Below are positions 45,186 to 54,281 of a stretch of DNA of 64,000 bases, one piece after another. Origin of the DNA: Nostoc calcicola FACHB-3891 (GTDB taxonomy: Bacteria; Cyanobacteriota; Cyanobacteriia; Cyanobacteriales; Nostocaceae); contig NZ_JACJRQ010000001.1 in the NCBI RefSeq assembly GCF_014697355.1, forward strand, positions 620,001 through 684,000, written 5' to 3'. Under the pieces are notes generated by a model. That model saw only the letters and a program-made list of their open reading frames with translations. It was not told where the DNA came from and made no database searches. Each line of letters begins with the position of its first letter. Within the stretch, counting starts at the first letter, position 1. A program made the position numbers and the translations under genes.

Positions 45186-46946
45186 GTGCTGTATTTAGCA
45201 GAAGTACAAAAACAGAAAGGTGGTTTACTCAGTGGTGGTGGCAAAACCGAACTGAAACTACTAGCTTGTCAGCGAACTGACCAGAATTGGAGTACTGTGT
45301 CCGAAGAAGTGATTGCCGCTGAGGACGCAAGTAAATTAAATGATGGCGCCTTGGTACTGGTTGAACTGAATCCGAATCGTCAAGTACAACGGATTCAAGA
45401 AGCAGGGCGGCCGCTAGTCAATATTTTGCAGAATTTTTCCCGCCAATTGGAAAAATTTAAGCTCAAGGAAGATGAGATCGATCAGTGGAAACAGTCGCTG
45501 ACGTTTCAGGCGCAAGAGTTGAATCGCCGTGAAATGGAAATGGAAGCACGCCTAGAACAGTTGCAAAACATGGAAGATGAGTTGCAACAACTGGAGCAGC
45601 AAAAACAGGAAGTTGATACATCCCGTGCGGAAATTGAACGGTTACAAGCAGAAATTCAGCGCAATCATCAGGAATTGGAAGGGGCTTGGGAGCATTTGCG
45701 CGGCGATCAGCGTCGTCTAGAGGAGCGTCAAGCTGATTTCAAGCAAGGAACGGTTTTGGATGAGGAGCAAAGTCGGGCGATGAGTGAGTTGCTCGATCGC
45801 TTATCAAGTCGCGTTCCTCCCACACAAACACTAACAGAACACGTTAATCTTGGCTTTGAATTAGTAGAAAATCAGCAAGCTATTCTGACTTCACACTGGG
45901 AACAACTCCAGCAGCAAAAAACTGCCATTGCTCAACAACAGGAAGAAGTTGAGCGCTTGTCACAAATATTGGGCGATCGCCAAAATGCATGGCAACAAGG
46001 ACAAAATTCTCTCGCCCAACAAACAGCCCAATTGCAGGTCAGTACAGCCGAGCTTAACAACAAGCAAGAGTATATTAAGTTACTTAAAGAACAGTTACGC
46101 AATCAAGAAGATTTATATCAACAAATTCACACCTTGGCTGCAACATCTGGTGATGTAGTTCTGGGGCAGCAAGTTGATGTCGAAGCTTTACAGAAAATGC
46201 CTCTAGAAGAACTACAAAAGATAGTCCAAGACTTACAGCATAAGTTAGAAATAGACGCTAGTTTTGTTCACGATCAAGAACAAGAACTTAAATATAAGCA
46301 AGAAGCTATAGAAGAACTGCAAAATAAATTAAACCAAGCATCTGACCAGGATCACATTAATTTAGAACTGGAATTAACAGATGAAAACGATCTCTATCAG
46401 ATGTTAAACTCCAGTTTGGTCGGACAACGCCGCAACATGTTACAGCATCAAAAGTTTCTCAAGCAACATCAAAATGTATTGCTGCGGCGGCAAGGACATA
46501 CTGTTGCTGATGAAGAAGAAGGTAATCAAATTAATTTAGCACCAGTTCTGTTACAAATTGAAACCCAGCGACAACAATATTCACAGGAAATCCAAAAATT
46601 AGAACGTGAGATTGAGCAGATGCGTGCTGGTATCGATCTAGCTCAAGGAATGATTGACAATCAAACCCACGATTTGGATGAGAAGCAGCAAGAACTCAAA
46701 GCGATCGAAGAAAACTTGCTGTCTCTAAGAACAGCAACCGCTCAATGTCGTGGTCGAGTCAATCTCTATGAAGAAGCACTACAACCAGTTCAGGATTGTC
46801 TAGACGGGTTACGGCAAAAGCTTCAAGGAATTGGAGAATCTTTGGATCGATTCCAGGAAACTGGCGATTCTCAACTCCAAGCGATCGCTCAGATGCGCCA
46901 AACTCTTCAAAGTTTGATATCTCAACCAGAATTGTTAGCGTCTTAA
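45186..46946 (+). CDS. hmpF: Pilus motility taxis protein HmpF
   Basis: A 586-residue protein starting with GTG. The conserved N-terminal domain begins MLYLAEVQKQKGGLLSGGGKT and ends near residue 75; the rest is almost entirely coiled coil, rich in Gln, Glu and Leu. This is the HmpF type; I recall that in Nostoc punctiforme HmpF localises to cell poles and activates type IV pilus motors under control of the Hmp system. Its position, divergent from hmpA, matches that locus. Confidence 0.9.
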   Translation: MLYLAEVQKQKGGLLSGGGKTELKLLACQRTDQNWSTVSEEVIAAEDASKLNDGALVLVELNPNRQVQRIQEAGRPLVNILQNFSRQLEKFKLKEDEIDQWKQSLTFQAQELNRREMEMEARLEQLQNMEDELQQLEQQKQEVDTSRAEIERLQAEIQRNHQELEGAWEHLRGDQRRLEERQADFKQGTVLDEEQSRAMSELLDRLSSRVPPTQTLTEHVNLGFELVENQQAILTSHWEQLQQQKTAIAQQQEEVERLSQILGDRQNAWQQGQNSLAQQTAQLQVSTAELNNKQEYIKLLKEQLRNQEDLYQQIHTLAATSGDVVLGQQVDVEALQKMPLEELQKIVQDLQHKLEIDASFVHDQEQELKYKQEAIEELQNKLNQASDQDHINLELELTDENDLYQMLNSSLVGQRRNMLQHQKFLKQHQNVLLRRQGHTVADEEEGNQINLAPVLLQIETQRQQYSQEIQKLEREIEQMRAGIDLAQGMIDNQTHDLDEKQQELKAIEENLLSLRTATAQCRGRVNLYEEALQPVQDCLDGLRQKLQGIGESLDRFQETGDSQLQAIAQMRQTLQSLISQPELLAS

Positions 46947-47155
46947 AAAGTGCCTAGTGCTGAAGGTAGTGGCTGAAACCATTTTGGATTTTGGATTGAG
47001 AATTGCCTTCTGCATCTGGGTTGTATAAATCCATCTGTCAGAATCATTTTTTAAATTGGTATGAGACCTGTAGATAAGCGGGTTTAATTAATTGCCTTGC
47101 CTGCTCTGCGATCGCTTTATTGGAGGTGATTGTTAGCAATGAAAGAGCTTAGTTA

Positions 47156-47557
47156 TTATTCCCTAAATAAACTAGATTCTACATGAAAAAATTCTCCCAG
47201 CTTACGCGCTTGTTCTATATTTATCTTCTTTTGTCCATTTAAAATATTATCAACCAAATCCTTTGTCCCGAAGATCGCTACTAAATCATCTCTACTTCTC
47301 TCAGATTCCTCTAAAATAAATAACAACATAGATACAGGATTATTCTGCTGGTTTGGCTGATAATATTCTTGTTCAAATTTTTCAATTAAAGTAATTAATA
47401 ACTTATACAGTTCGTCTTCTTCTGGGGTACGTTCCCGGTGCATTAAATCTTCCACTATCCCTAAAGCTTTCTCATTTTCCGCTTCACTTTTGATCAGCTT
47501 GGGAAGATAAGCTGTTAATAATTCCTTGTATTTATCTGGATTAAAAGTAAGGGTCAT
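47156..47557 (-). CDS. higA: HigA-type antitoxin
   Basis: The protein has 133 residues from ATG 47557 (MTLTFNPDKYKELL). The helical N-terminal half is followed by a helix-turn-helix (SERSRDDLVAIFGTKDLVDNILNGQKKINIEQARKLGEFF), the DNA-binding part typical of HigA from HigBA modules. It neutralises the upstream-encoded toxin and represses the operon by family analogy. The start lies 17 bases inside the toxin gene, so translation is coupled. Confidence 0.88.
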   Translation of the reverse strand: MTLTFNPDKYKELLTAYLPKLIKSEAENEKALGIVEDLMHRERTPEEDELYKLLITLIEKFEQEYYQPNQQNNPVSMLLFILEESERSRDDLVAIFGTKDLVDNILNGQKKINIEQARKLGEFFHVESSLFRE

Positions 47558-47840
47558 CTTTCCAGTTCTCCTTATCGTATTCCGCATGGGTGAGGATATA
47601 CTTAATATAAATTAACTGCCCTTCATAATCTATACTAACAATCAAGCGATATTTATTTCCTTTAATATTGAAAACTGTAAAATTCCCAACAGCTTCAGCT
47701 TTAGGAAAAACCTGCTGCACTTCAAGTAAATTTGACCATTTAGCTTTAGTAGCAACTTTATACCAATTGCTTAATACTTCCTGAGAATCTGCATGAGTTT
47801 CTGCATATTCTCTTAAGATTCTAAAACTAATAATGTGCAT
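47541..47840 (-). CDS. higB: HigB-type toxin (RelE-like mRNA interferase)
   Basis: The protein has 99 residues from ATG 47840 (MHIISFRILREYAETH). The family pattern is complete: HADSQEVLSNWYKVATKAKWSNL, then VGNFTVFNIKGNKYRLIVSI, YIKYILTHAEYDK and the Trp-Lys end. HigB toxins cleave translated mRNA on the ribosome. Gene order toxin then antitoxin is characteristic of hig loci. Both members look intact. Confidence 0.9.
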   Translation of the reverse strand: MHIISFRILREYAETHADSQEVLSNWYKVATKAKWSNLLEVQQVFPKAEAVGNFTVFNIKGNKYRLIVSIDYEGQLIYIKYILTHAEYDKENWKDDPYF

Positions 47841-47870
47841 CGTCCCCGATCGCAAAAAGACTTTAAATAA

Positions 47871-48881
47871 CTATTTCAAATAGATCCAATCGCCTTGTAC
47901 TTGAGCGATCGCACCACCAGGAAATGGATCGGTTTGCGATCGATTTGGCGCTATAATCAAAGCCGTTAATTTTTCAATATGCTCAAAACCAGGCGCATCA
48001 GCTAGTACTTCGTGCAACACCTGACGCATCACCCGACGTTGCAACGCCAACGGTGCTTTCTGCAACACCCGACGATTTAACCGCAAGTAAACGAAATCTT
48101 CTCCATGCTCCATGCCCAATGCCCCATCCCCCATACCCCATACCATCGCCTCTTCGCGCAACTGCTGGGCAGCTTTTTCCAAATATTCCACTTCTGCTTG
48201 GAGAAGTTCTGCTGTTTGGGCTAAGGCGGATTCTACTTGGGGGTTGAAATTTTTTTGTAAATATGGTATAAACTCTTGGCGAATGCGGTTGCGGGCGTAT
48301 TGCAAATCTTGATTAGTGGAATCTTCCCAAATTGGTAGTTGAAAATCTTGGCAAAATTGCTGTGTTTGCGTGCGAGTAATTTCTAAAAGTGGACGCACTA
48401 GCATAATGCCCGTAGTTAGGGGGCGTTGCCAAGTCAGGGCTTGTAAGCCATCAGCACCACTACCGCGAATTAAGTTGTAAAGGAGAGTTTCGGCGCGATC
48501 GCTAGCCGTGTGTCCTGTAACTATATATTGATAATTATTTGCTTGGGCGATCGCACTTAAAGCTTGATAACGCCAATCGCGTGCAGCAGCTTCACTATTT
48601 ATCGGTTCCTTGGCTGTTTCTAAATAAAACGATACACCCCAAGTTTTCGCTAAATTTTCGACGTGATGAGCATTGGCTTGGGAGTCAGAACGCCAGCGAT
48701 GATCGCAGTGGGCAATACCTAAATCCCATCCCCATTTGGATTGTAAATCTAACAGTAATTTTATTAAGCATAAAGAATCTTGTCCGCCAGAGACAGCGAC
48801 TAATAGCCGTTGGTTGCGCTCAAATAAATGGCGCGATCGGATTGTGCGATGGATTTTTGCGTGTAGAGGAGTCCATACCAT
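47871..48881 (-). CDS. tilS: tRNA(Ile)-lysidine synthase
   Basis: This 336-residue protein has the PP-loop SGGQDS at 31-36, AHCDHRWR and VTGHTASDRAETLLYNLIRGSGADG as in all TilS enzymes. It modifies C34 of the CAU-anticodon tRNA-Ile to lysidine, changing its codon reading from AUG to AUA, an essential step. It is the short cyanobacterial form. Residues about 243-262 (WGMGDGALGMEHGED) are encoded by GGGCAT/GGGGATG heptamer repeats, an in-frame insertion in the C-terminal half. Confidence 0.93.
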   Translation of the reverse strand: MVWTPLHAKIHRTIRSRHLFERNQRLLVAVSGGQDSLCLIKLLLDLQSKWGWDLGIAHCDHRWRSDSQANAHHVENLAKTWGVSFYLETAKEPINSEAAARDWRYQALSAIAQANNYQYIVTGHTASDRAETLLYNLIRGSGADGLQALTWQRPLTTGIMLVRPLLEITRTQTQQFCQDFQLPIWEDSTNQDLQYARNRIRQEFIPYLQKNFNPQVESALAQTAELLQAEVEYLEKAAQQLREEAMVWGMGDGALGMEHGEDFVYLRLNRRVLQKAPLALQRRVMRQVLHEVLADAPGFEHIEKLTALIIAPNRSQTDPFPGGAIAQVQGDWIYLK

Positions 48882-48893
48882 TTTTAGAACTTC

Positions 48894-49520
48894 TCATAGT
48901 TTTTGGATTTGACTTGCAGCAACAACTTGTTTAACACTTAACGCTAGTTCGGGGAAAGTAGTAGAGAGAATACGGTCATTGCCCGTAAACTTTTGAACTT
49001 GGTATTGACCCTCAATTAATTGGTAAACAAAAATTGTGGGGAGTTTGGGATTACCGAGATAAGCGCGAGAAGCGATCGCCAGATAATCTACAATCCAATA
49101 CTCAGGGATGCCCAGTCGTTGATACTCATCCAGCTTGTCAACATAATCATCATCCCAGTTGGTTGAGGTAACTTCTACAGCAAGTTGAATCGGCTCAATC
49201 AGCGCCCCGTAGGCTAAAACATTGCTGTTCCACTGTGATGCACTAACTACGCTCACATCTGGATTTCTACCTTGTTCTTGCCCAGCATCAGTAAACGTCC
49301 TGATGATGATATCTTTGTCAGCAATATATTCAAGTCCCAAGCGTCTAATTTCATCATTGAAGGCAAACATTAAAAACCTTGCCACATTCTTATGTGCTCT
49401 AGTTGGCTCCACTGGTATAATCTCTCCATCTATCAGTTCGTAAATGCCACCATCAGGGTATTGCTCTAGAAACTCTTCAAAAGTTAGTTTTTTAACTGGA
49501 GTTTGAACCATATTGTTCAC
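48894..49520 (-). CDS. Uma2 family (DUF820) putative endonuclease
   Basis: A 208-residue PD-(D/E)XK-like protein: KKLTFEEFLEQYPDGGIYELIDGEIIPVEP at the start, RNPDVSVVSASQW (catalytic Asp), then LAVEVTSTNWDDDYVDKLDEYQRLGIPEYWIVDY with the E-x-V and K/Y residues. The family is enormously expanded in cyanobacteria with unknown biological targets. It lies 12 bases upstream of tilS on the same strand and may be co-transcribed. Confidence 0.88.
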   Translation of the reverse strand: MNNMVQTPVKKLTFEEFLEQYPDGGIYELIDGEIIPVEPTRAHKNVARFLMFAFNDEIRRLGLEYIADKDIIIRTFTDAGQEQGRNPDVSVVSASQWNSNVLAYGALIEPIQLAVEVTSTNWDDDYVDKLDEYQRLGIPEYWIVDYLAIASRAYLGNPKLPTIFVYQLIEGQYQVQKFTGNDRILSTTFPELALSVKQVVAASQIQKL

Positions 49521-49588
49521 CTGCTAAAAAAGGACTTAAACTAAGAGGTTGTTTGAAAATTAGTTAGCTGTGATTTTAGGCACTTATT

Positions 49589-49880
49589 GATCCCCCCTAA
49601 CCCCCTTAAAAAGCAGGGCTGTTTCATTCCCCAAAGAGCTTTAAAAATCAAGGGTTCTAGCAATTAAAAATTGGTTATTTTGTTACTAACGTGCCGAGGA
49701 AATGAACTATTTTACTGATATTTAAGTGCTTAAATGTTCATCCGATCGTTACCCTACTTACAATTTTCTCGCTAACCATCTTGACAAATCCTGTTTGAAA
49801 TGGAATGAAACAGCCCTGCCTTAAAAAGAGGGGGGAACTGGAATTAAAGTCCCCCTTTTTAAGGGGGATTTAGGGGGATC
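49589..49880. repeat. C/G-run hairpin repeat split by a MITE
   Basis: GATCCCCCCTAACCCCCTTAAAAAG at the left and CCTTAAAAAGAGGGGGG...TTAGGGGGATC at the right form one copy of the dispersed repeat, interrupted at 49614-49818 by an inserted element. Confidence 0.85.
49614..49818. mobile_element. 205-bp MITE with perfect 17-bp terminal inverted repeats
   Basis: The left end CAGGGCTGTTTCATTCC (49614-49630) and right end GGAATGAAACAGCCCTG (49802-49818) are exact inverted repeats. CCTTAAAAAG flanks both sides directly (49604-49613 and 49819-49828), as expected for a target-site duplication. The 170-base interior has no coding capacity, so it would depend on a transposase encoded elsewhere. Confidence 0.85.
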
Positions 49881-50130
49881 TAGAACGTTTTATTACCGAG
49901 AAGAGGACTTGTTCATTCAACCTCTAATTTGTAATTGATAATGACGATCCTACATTGTTAACGTAATTTATAATTTTTGAAAGTCAGATTCAATCTGGGT
50001 TTCCAGGTTTGCATCTGTTGCCTTATTTTAGACAATTGGTACAACACAAAATAAATAATTTAGAAATCCTCTTTGCGCCTTTGCGCCTTTGCGTGAGATA
50101 AAAATCCTGTATAAATTCCCAGATAACTTT
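49881..50130. other. Upstream region of the EACC1-like/CHAT operon
   Basis: Unique sequence with a short repeat TTTGCGCCTTTGCGCCTTTGCG near 50072-50093, no gene. It should contain the promoter for the two-gene operon that follows. Confidence 0.4.
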
Positions 50131-50457
50131 ATGGCACAAATTCAAATCGGAATCGAAGGCGAAGACGCACCAACAGCAGCCGCAGCATTGCTAGAAATCC
50201 CCGGAATATCGGGAACCTACGAAGTTCCGACACAAAAAGAGGGAACTCTAGCGGCGATCGCTACTATTATCGGCATTGTCGGCGGTGCTGCTGCTTTAGC
50301 TGAACAAATTCGCAAATGGTATCAAGAATGGCAGAAATCTCATCCAGGAAAGCAATTTGATGTGATAATTCTTGACCCTGATACAGGCAACAGGATTTTA
50401 CTCGAAGAAGCTACCATAGAGGAAATCACCGAAATCCTCAAATCTCTCAGCAAATAA
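50131..50457 (+). CDS. EACC1-like small protein
   Basis: The protein has 108 residues from ATG 50131; an in-frame GTG upstream would add 14 residues derived from repeat-like sequence. A beta-strand start (AQIQIGIEGED) is followed by a helix, then the hydrophobic GTLAAIATIIGIVGGAAALA segment, then an amphipathic helix KWYQEWQKSH and a final beta hairpin with DPDTGNRILLEEA. This order resembles the effector-associated constant component (EACC1) family I recall from NTP-dependent conflict systems. It ends one base before the CHAT gene. The assignment is by pattern and is moderate. Confidence 0.55.
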   Translation: MAQIQIGIEGEDAPTAAAALLEIPGISGTYEVPTQKEGTLAAIATIIGIVGGAAALAEQIRKWYQEWQKSHPGKQFDVIILDPDTGNRILLEEATIEEITEILKSLSK

Positions 50458-50458
50458 A

Positions 50459-53400
50459 GTGCAAACTATCCGCATTCAACTTCGGGAAAGTACGCAGGAA
50501 ACAGTTGAACTCAGGTATTGGCTACCTCAAAAAAATCATTACGAATCACGTCGCCTGAAACTAGCAGAAATCGCTGATTTCCTCAATCAAGGCGAACGAG
50601 ATTACTATAAACTGCTGCCCAATTTACCAGGAATCGGGAAGCAGTTATTTTTTTGGTTGGATGGTGATGGACGGTGGTTGAGTCGGGGAATTGCTAACTG
50701 TCGCGGTGAGGGGTTGGTAATTGCTATTGATACTGATAAACAACTGGCACATCTACCTTGGGAAGTGCTGCATGATGGTGAGGATTTTTTGGTTAAGCGG
50801 GTTAATCCAGTGGTGTTACCTCTGCGCTGGATTGAGAAAGAAACGGCAGGGTTTTCTGTGGAACCACGACAATTGCGAGTATTGTTTATGGCAACCGACC
50901 CGGAAGATGTGGAACCAAAGTTAGAGTTTGAACAGGAAGAAGCGAGAATTCTGGCAGATACGCGAGATTTTGCTGTTGATTTGCGGGTGGAAGAAAGCGG
51001 TTGCGTGAGTGAGTTGGGTAAGGTGTGGAGTCGCTATCTTAATGACTTTGATGTGTTTCACCTCACAGGACACGCCTCAATTAAAGATGAAGCGCCTTAC
51101 ACGCCTTACTTTATTACTGAGACGGAAATCGGGGAACGCCACGAAACCACAGCCGCAGAACTGGCTGAAGTCTTTCGGTTTCGCTTTCCCAAATTGGTGT
51201 TTTTATCTGGGTGTCGGACTGGACAAGCACCAGATAAAGGGGCTGTCCCTTCGATGGCTGAGGCGCTAATTGCCCAAGGAGCTAGGGCGGTTTTAAGTTG
51301 GGGGCGGCCTGTGGAAGATCGGACAGCCACAGCCGCAGCCGCACACCTCTACGGTAAATTAGCAGCCGGATATCAATTAGCCCAAGCACTCGCTAGCACT
51401 TACCGGCAGTTGTTTAAACAGAATGTGCGGGACTGGCATTTGTTACGGTTATATGTCCAGGGAGAATGTCCGGGTGCGTTGGTGGAAGTGTTGGGAGATG
51501 TGCCACCCTCTGCGCCGGAACCTGCATACCAACAGTTTTTAGATCCCGATACCCAACAGGTGCGGGTGGCGAAACCCTCTGAGTTTGTTGGCAGACGGCG
51601 GACTTTGCAACGTTGTCTCAAAGCTATTCGCACTTCATTAGGGGTACTAATTCACGGACTGGGGGGTGTGGGTAAGAGTACTGTGACGGCGCGACTTCTG
51701 GAAAGGATGGTTGGCTATCACAGGCTGGTGAACTTTCGGCAACTGGATGAGGACAAACTGCTCAAAACCCTTGCTGAACAATGTACCTCGGAACGGGGGC
51801 ATGAAATTCTCAATGGCAAGTTACCCTTGATGCAGCGTCTCACCAAGTTTTTCACAGAAGGACTGAATACCAAAGAACAGCGCTTTGCCTTTGTGCTGGA
51901 TGACTTTGAGGCTAATTTGGAATTACGCAATGGGGTTTATGTCTTGCAACCACAAGTTGTGGATGTTCTGCTGGCGTTGCTGAAGGCGATGCAAAATTCC
52001 CAACTTCCCCACAAGGTAATTATTACCTGTCGCTACGATTTCACATTGTCGGAACTGAATCATCGTCTGTACCGCGAACCTCTGGGTGCTTTGGGTGGGG
52101 CAGATTTAATTAAAAAGTATAATCGTCTGGATTCGTTTAATGGCAGTTGTCAATTTGAGTTAGATTTGCCGGAACGTGCCAAAAAAGCAGCAGATGGAAA
52201 TCCTCGGCTGTTGGAATGGTTAGATAAGATTTTGCAAAATTCCCCGAAGTCGCCGGAAGCTGAGAGGGGAGTTGAGATGATCCTGCAAAAGATGGCTGAG
52301 AAGGAAAAGGAATTTCGTGAGGATATTTTGGCTGAGGAATTGCTGAAGCAGCAAACTCCAGCTTTGCGGAAGATGCTGGGGAAGTTGTTGGTGTATGAGT
52401 TACCTGTTCCTCTAGCTGCGATTTCACCAATTTGTGAGGATATCTCAAGTTGGGAAAGTCATATTCAACGCGCTGAAATTTTGGGTTTGTTGGAAGTGAC
52501 GCTTACCAACAAAGAGAGGTTGTATCGTGTTCCCCGGATTTTGTCACCGTTGCTAGAGTTTCCAGAAAACCCCAAGGGTGAAGAGTTGTATAAACAAGCT
52601 GCACAAATTTTGTATCGTCTGTGGTGGGAGGCGGGAATTTCTACAGAAGCGCAAAAGTTAGAAATTCATCGCTTAGCTCTACTGGGACAGGATGAAGGAA
52701 TTGCGGGGAAAACAGCTAATTTCTTGGCGGAACACTTGCGGGATCAAAGTCGATTTCGGGAAGCAATATATCTGTGCAAATCAACTTTAGAAATTACTAA
52801 AAATCATACTCTTCTCAGACAAATTGCTGTTTGTGAACACCAAGTGGGTGAGGTTGACCAAGCATTAAACTATTACCAACAAGCTTTAAATATTTGTCCC
52901 GCAGAAGACGAACAAGAATTAGCATCAATTTATCATCATTTTGGGATACTAAAAGCCGACAAAGGGGAAGTGGATGAAGCGATCGCACTCTACAATCTGT
53001 CTTTGGAAATAAAAGAACGCATTGGTTACGTCCAAGGCAAAGGGGCGACGTTGCACTGTCTGGCAGGTATTTACGCCAACCAAGGGGAAGTAGATGAAGC
53101 GATCGCACTCTACAATCAGTCTTTGGAAATAACACAACGCATTGGTGATGTCCAAAGCAAAGCGGTGACGTTGAACAATCTGGGAATGATCTACGCCAAC
53201 AAAGGGGAAGTGGATGAAGCGATCGTACTCTACAATCAGTCTTTGGAAATAAAAGAACGCATTGGAGATGTTCAAGGCAAAGCGGTGACGTTGCAAAATC
53301 TGGGAATGATCTACGCCAACAAAGGAGAAGTGGATGAAGCGATCGCACTTTTCAATCAGTCTTTGGAAATAAGTGAACGTATTGGAAATGTTCATACCAA

Positions 53401-54055
53401 AGCGATGACGTTACAAAATCTGGGAATCATCTACGCCAAAAAAGGAGATGTGGATGAAGCGCTCGCACTTTTCAATCAGTCTTTGGAAATAGAAGAACGC
53501 ATTGGTAATGTCCAAGGCAAAGCGTCGGCGTTGCACAATCTGGGAATGATCTACACTAATAAAGGGGAATTGGATGAAGCGATCGCACTTTTCAATCAAT
53601 CTTTGGAAATAAAAGAACGCATTGGTGATATCCAAGGCAAAGCGGTGACGTTGCAATCTCTGGCAGCTATCTACGCCAAGAAAGGGGAAGTGGATGAAGC
53701 GATCGCACTTTTCAATCAGTGCTTGGAAATAAGTGAACGTATTGGAAATGTCCAAGGCAAAGCGATGGCGTTGCAATGTCTGGCATCTATCTACGCCGAC
53801 AAAGGGGAAGTGGAGCAAGCGATCGCACTCTATAATCAGTGCTTGGAAGTTTTTGAACGTATTGGAATTGCTGATTGGAAAGCACTAACGTTGACTTCTC
53901 TGGGAATTCTCTATGCCAAGAAAGGGGAAGTGGATGAAGCGATCGCACTTTTAAATCAGTCTTTGGAAATATCTGAACGCATTGGAAATGTCCAAGGCAA
54001 AGCGGCGACGTTGCACTGTCTGGAGTATCTACGTCAACAAAGGGGAAGTGGATGA
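50459..54055 (+). CDS. CHAT protease / NB-ARC ATPase / TPR protein
   Basis: A 1198-residue protein starting with GTG. The CHAT (caspase-like) domain has catalytic His205 (HLTGHAS) and Cys252 (LSGCRTGQ). A STAND NTPase follows: FVGRRRTLQRCL, Walker A GLGGVGKST near 400 and Walker B FAFVLDDFE near 480. From about residue 790 to the end run 40-residue TPR units with a 120-bp DNA period. The last unit is two bases short, which throws the frame and ends the protein at EYLRQQRGSG. CHAT-NTPase-TPR proteins act as invasion sensors that activate a protease; that role is inference here. Confidence 0.88.
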   Translation: MQTIRIQLRESTQETVELRYWLPQKNHYESRRLKLAEIADFLNQGERDYYKLLPNLPGIGKQLFFWLDGDGRWLSRGIANCRGEGLVIAIDTDKQLAHLPWEVLHDGEDFLVKRVNPVVLPLRWIEKETAGFSVEPRQLRVLFMATDPEDVEPKLEFEQEEARILADTRDFAVDLRVEESGCVSELGKVWSRYLNDFDVFHLTGHASIKDEAPYTPYFITETEIGERHETTAAELAEVFRFRFPKLVFLSGCRTGQAPDKGAVPSMAEALIAQGARAVLSWGRPVEDRTATAAAAHLYGKLAAGYQLAQALASTYRQLFKQNVRDWHLLRLYVQGECPGALVEVLGDVPPSAPEPAYQQFLDPDTQQVRVAKPSEFVGRRRTLQRCLKAIRTSLGVLIHGLGGVGKSTVTARLLERMVGYHRLVNFRQLDEDKLLKTLAEQCTSERGHEILNGKLPLMQRLTKFFTEGLNTKEQRFAFVLDDFEANLELRNGVYVLQPQVVDVLLALLKAMQNSQLPHKVIITCRYDFTLSELNHRLYREPLGALGGADLIKKYNRLDSFNGSCQFELDLPERAKKAADGNPRLLEWLDKILQNSPKSPEAERGVEMILQKMAEKEKEFREDILAEELLKQQTPALRKMLGKLLVYELPVPLAAISPICEDISSWESHIQRAEILGLLEVTLTNKERLYRVPRILSPLLEFPENPKGEELYKQAAQILYRLWWEAGISTEAQKLEIHRLALLGQDEGIAGKTANFLAEHLRDQSRFREAIYLCKSTLEITKNHTLLRQIAVCEHQVGEVDQALNYYQQALNICPAEDEQELASIYHHFGILKADKGEVDEAIALYNLSLEIKERIGYVQGKGATLHCLAGIYANQGEVDEAIALYNQSLEITQRIGDVQSKAVTLNNLGMIYANKGEVDEAIVLYNQSLEIKERIGDVQGKAVTLQNLGMIYANKGEVDEAIALFNQSLEISERIGNVHTKAMTLQNLGIIYAKKGDVDEALALFNQSLEIEERIGNVQGKASALHNLGMIYTNKGELDEAIALFNQSLEIKERIGDIQGKAVTLQSLAAIYAKKGEVDEAIALFNQCLEISERIGNVQGKAMALQCLASIYADKGEVEQAIALYNQCLEVFERIGIADWKALTLTSLGILYAKKGEVDEAIALLNQSLEISERIGNVQGKAATLHCLEYLRQQRGSG

Positions 54056-54186
54056 AGCGATCGCGCTTTTCAATCAGTCTTTGGAAATAAGTGAACGTAT
54101 TGGGAATGTCCAAACCAAAGCAGTGACGTTGCAATGTCTGGAATATCTATGCCAACAAAGGGGAAGTGGATGAAGCGATCGCACTC
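52975..54186 (+). repeat. TPR-coding tandem repeats of 120 bp, last two units 118 bp
   Basis: The landmark GATCGCACT recurs at 52981, 53101, 53221, 53341, 53461, 53581, 53701, 53821 and 53941 (exact 120), then at 54059 and 54177 (118 each). Most units carry a HIP1 site at this landmark. Confidence 0.92.
54056..54186 (+). pseudogene. Frame-shifted continuation of the TPR array
   Basis: After the stop at 54055, a further unit reads in another frame as GEVDEAIALFNQSLEISERIGN...LEYLCQQRGSG and then stops again because it carries a 2-base deletion at the same place. The array breaks off immediately after a HIP1 site GCGATCGCACTC at 54175-54186. Confidence 0.8.
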
Positions 54187-54281
54187 AATCACCAAAAACC
54201 CCACAGCTAGAGACGCGCTACGGGGTGAGAATTGGGGTTGGGAATGGGGTGATTGAATGGGTGTGATGGGGTTAGTGCAGG

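Noticed and set aside
52815-54134. Several Phe/Arg-rich minus-strand frames
   Set aside because: They mirror the 120-bp TPR repeats of the plus-strand CHAT gene and have no independent support.
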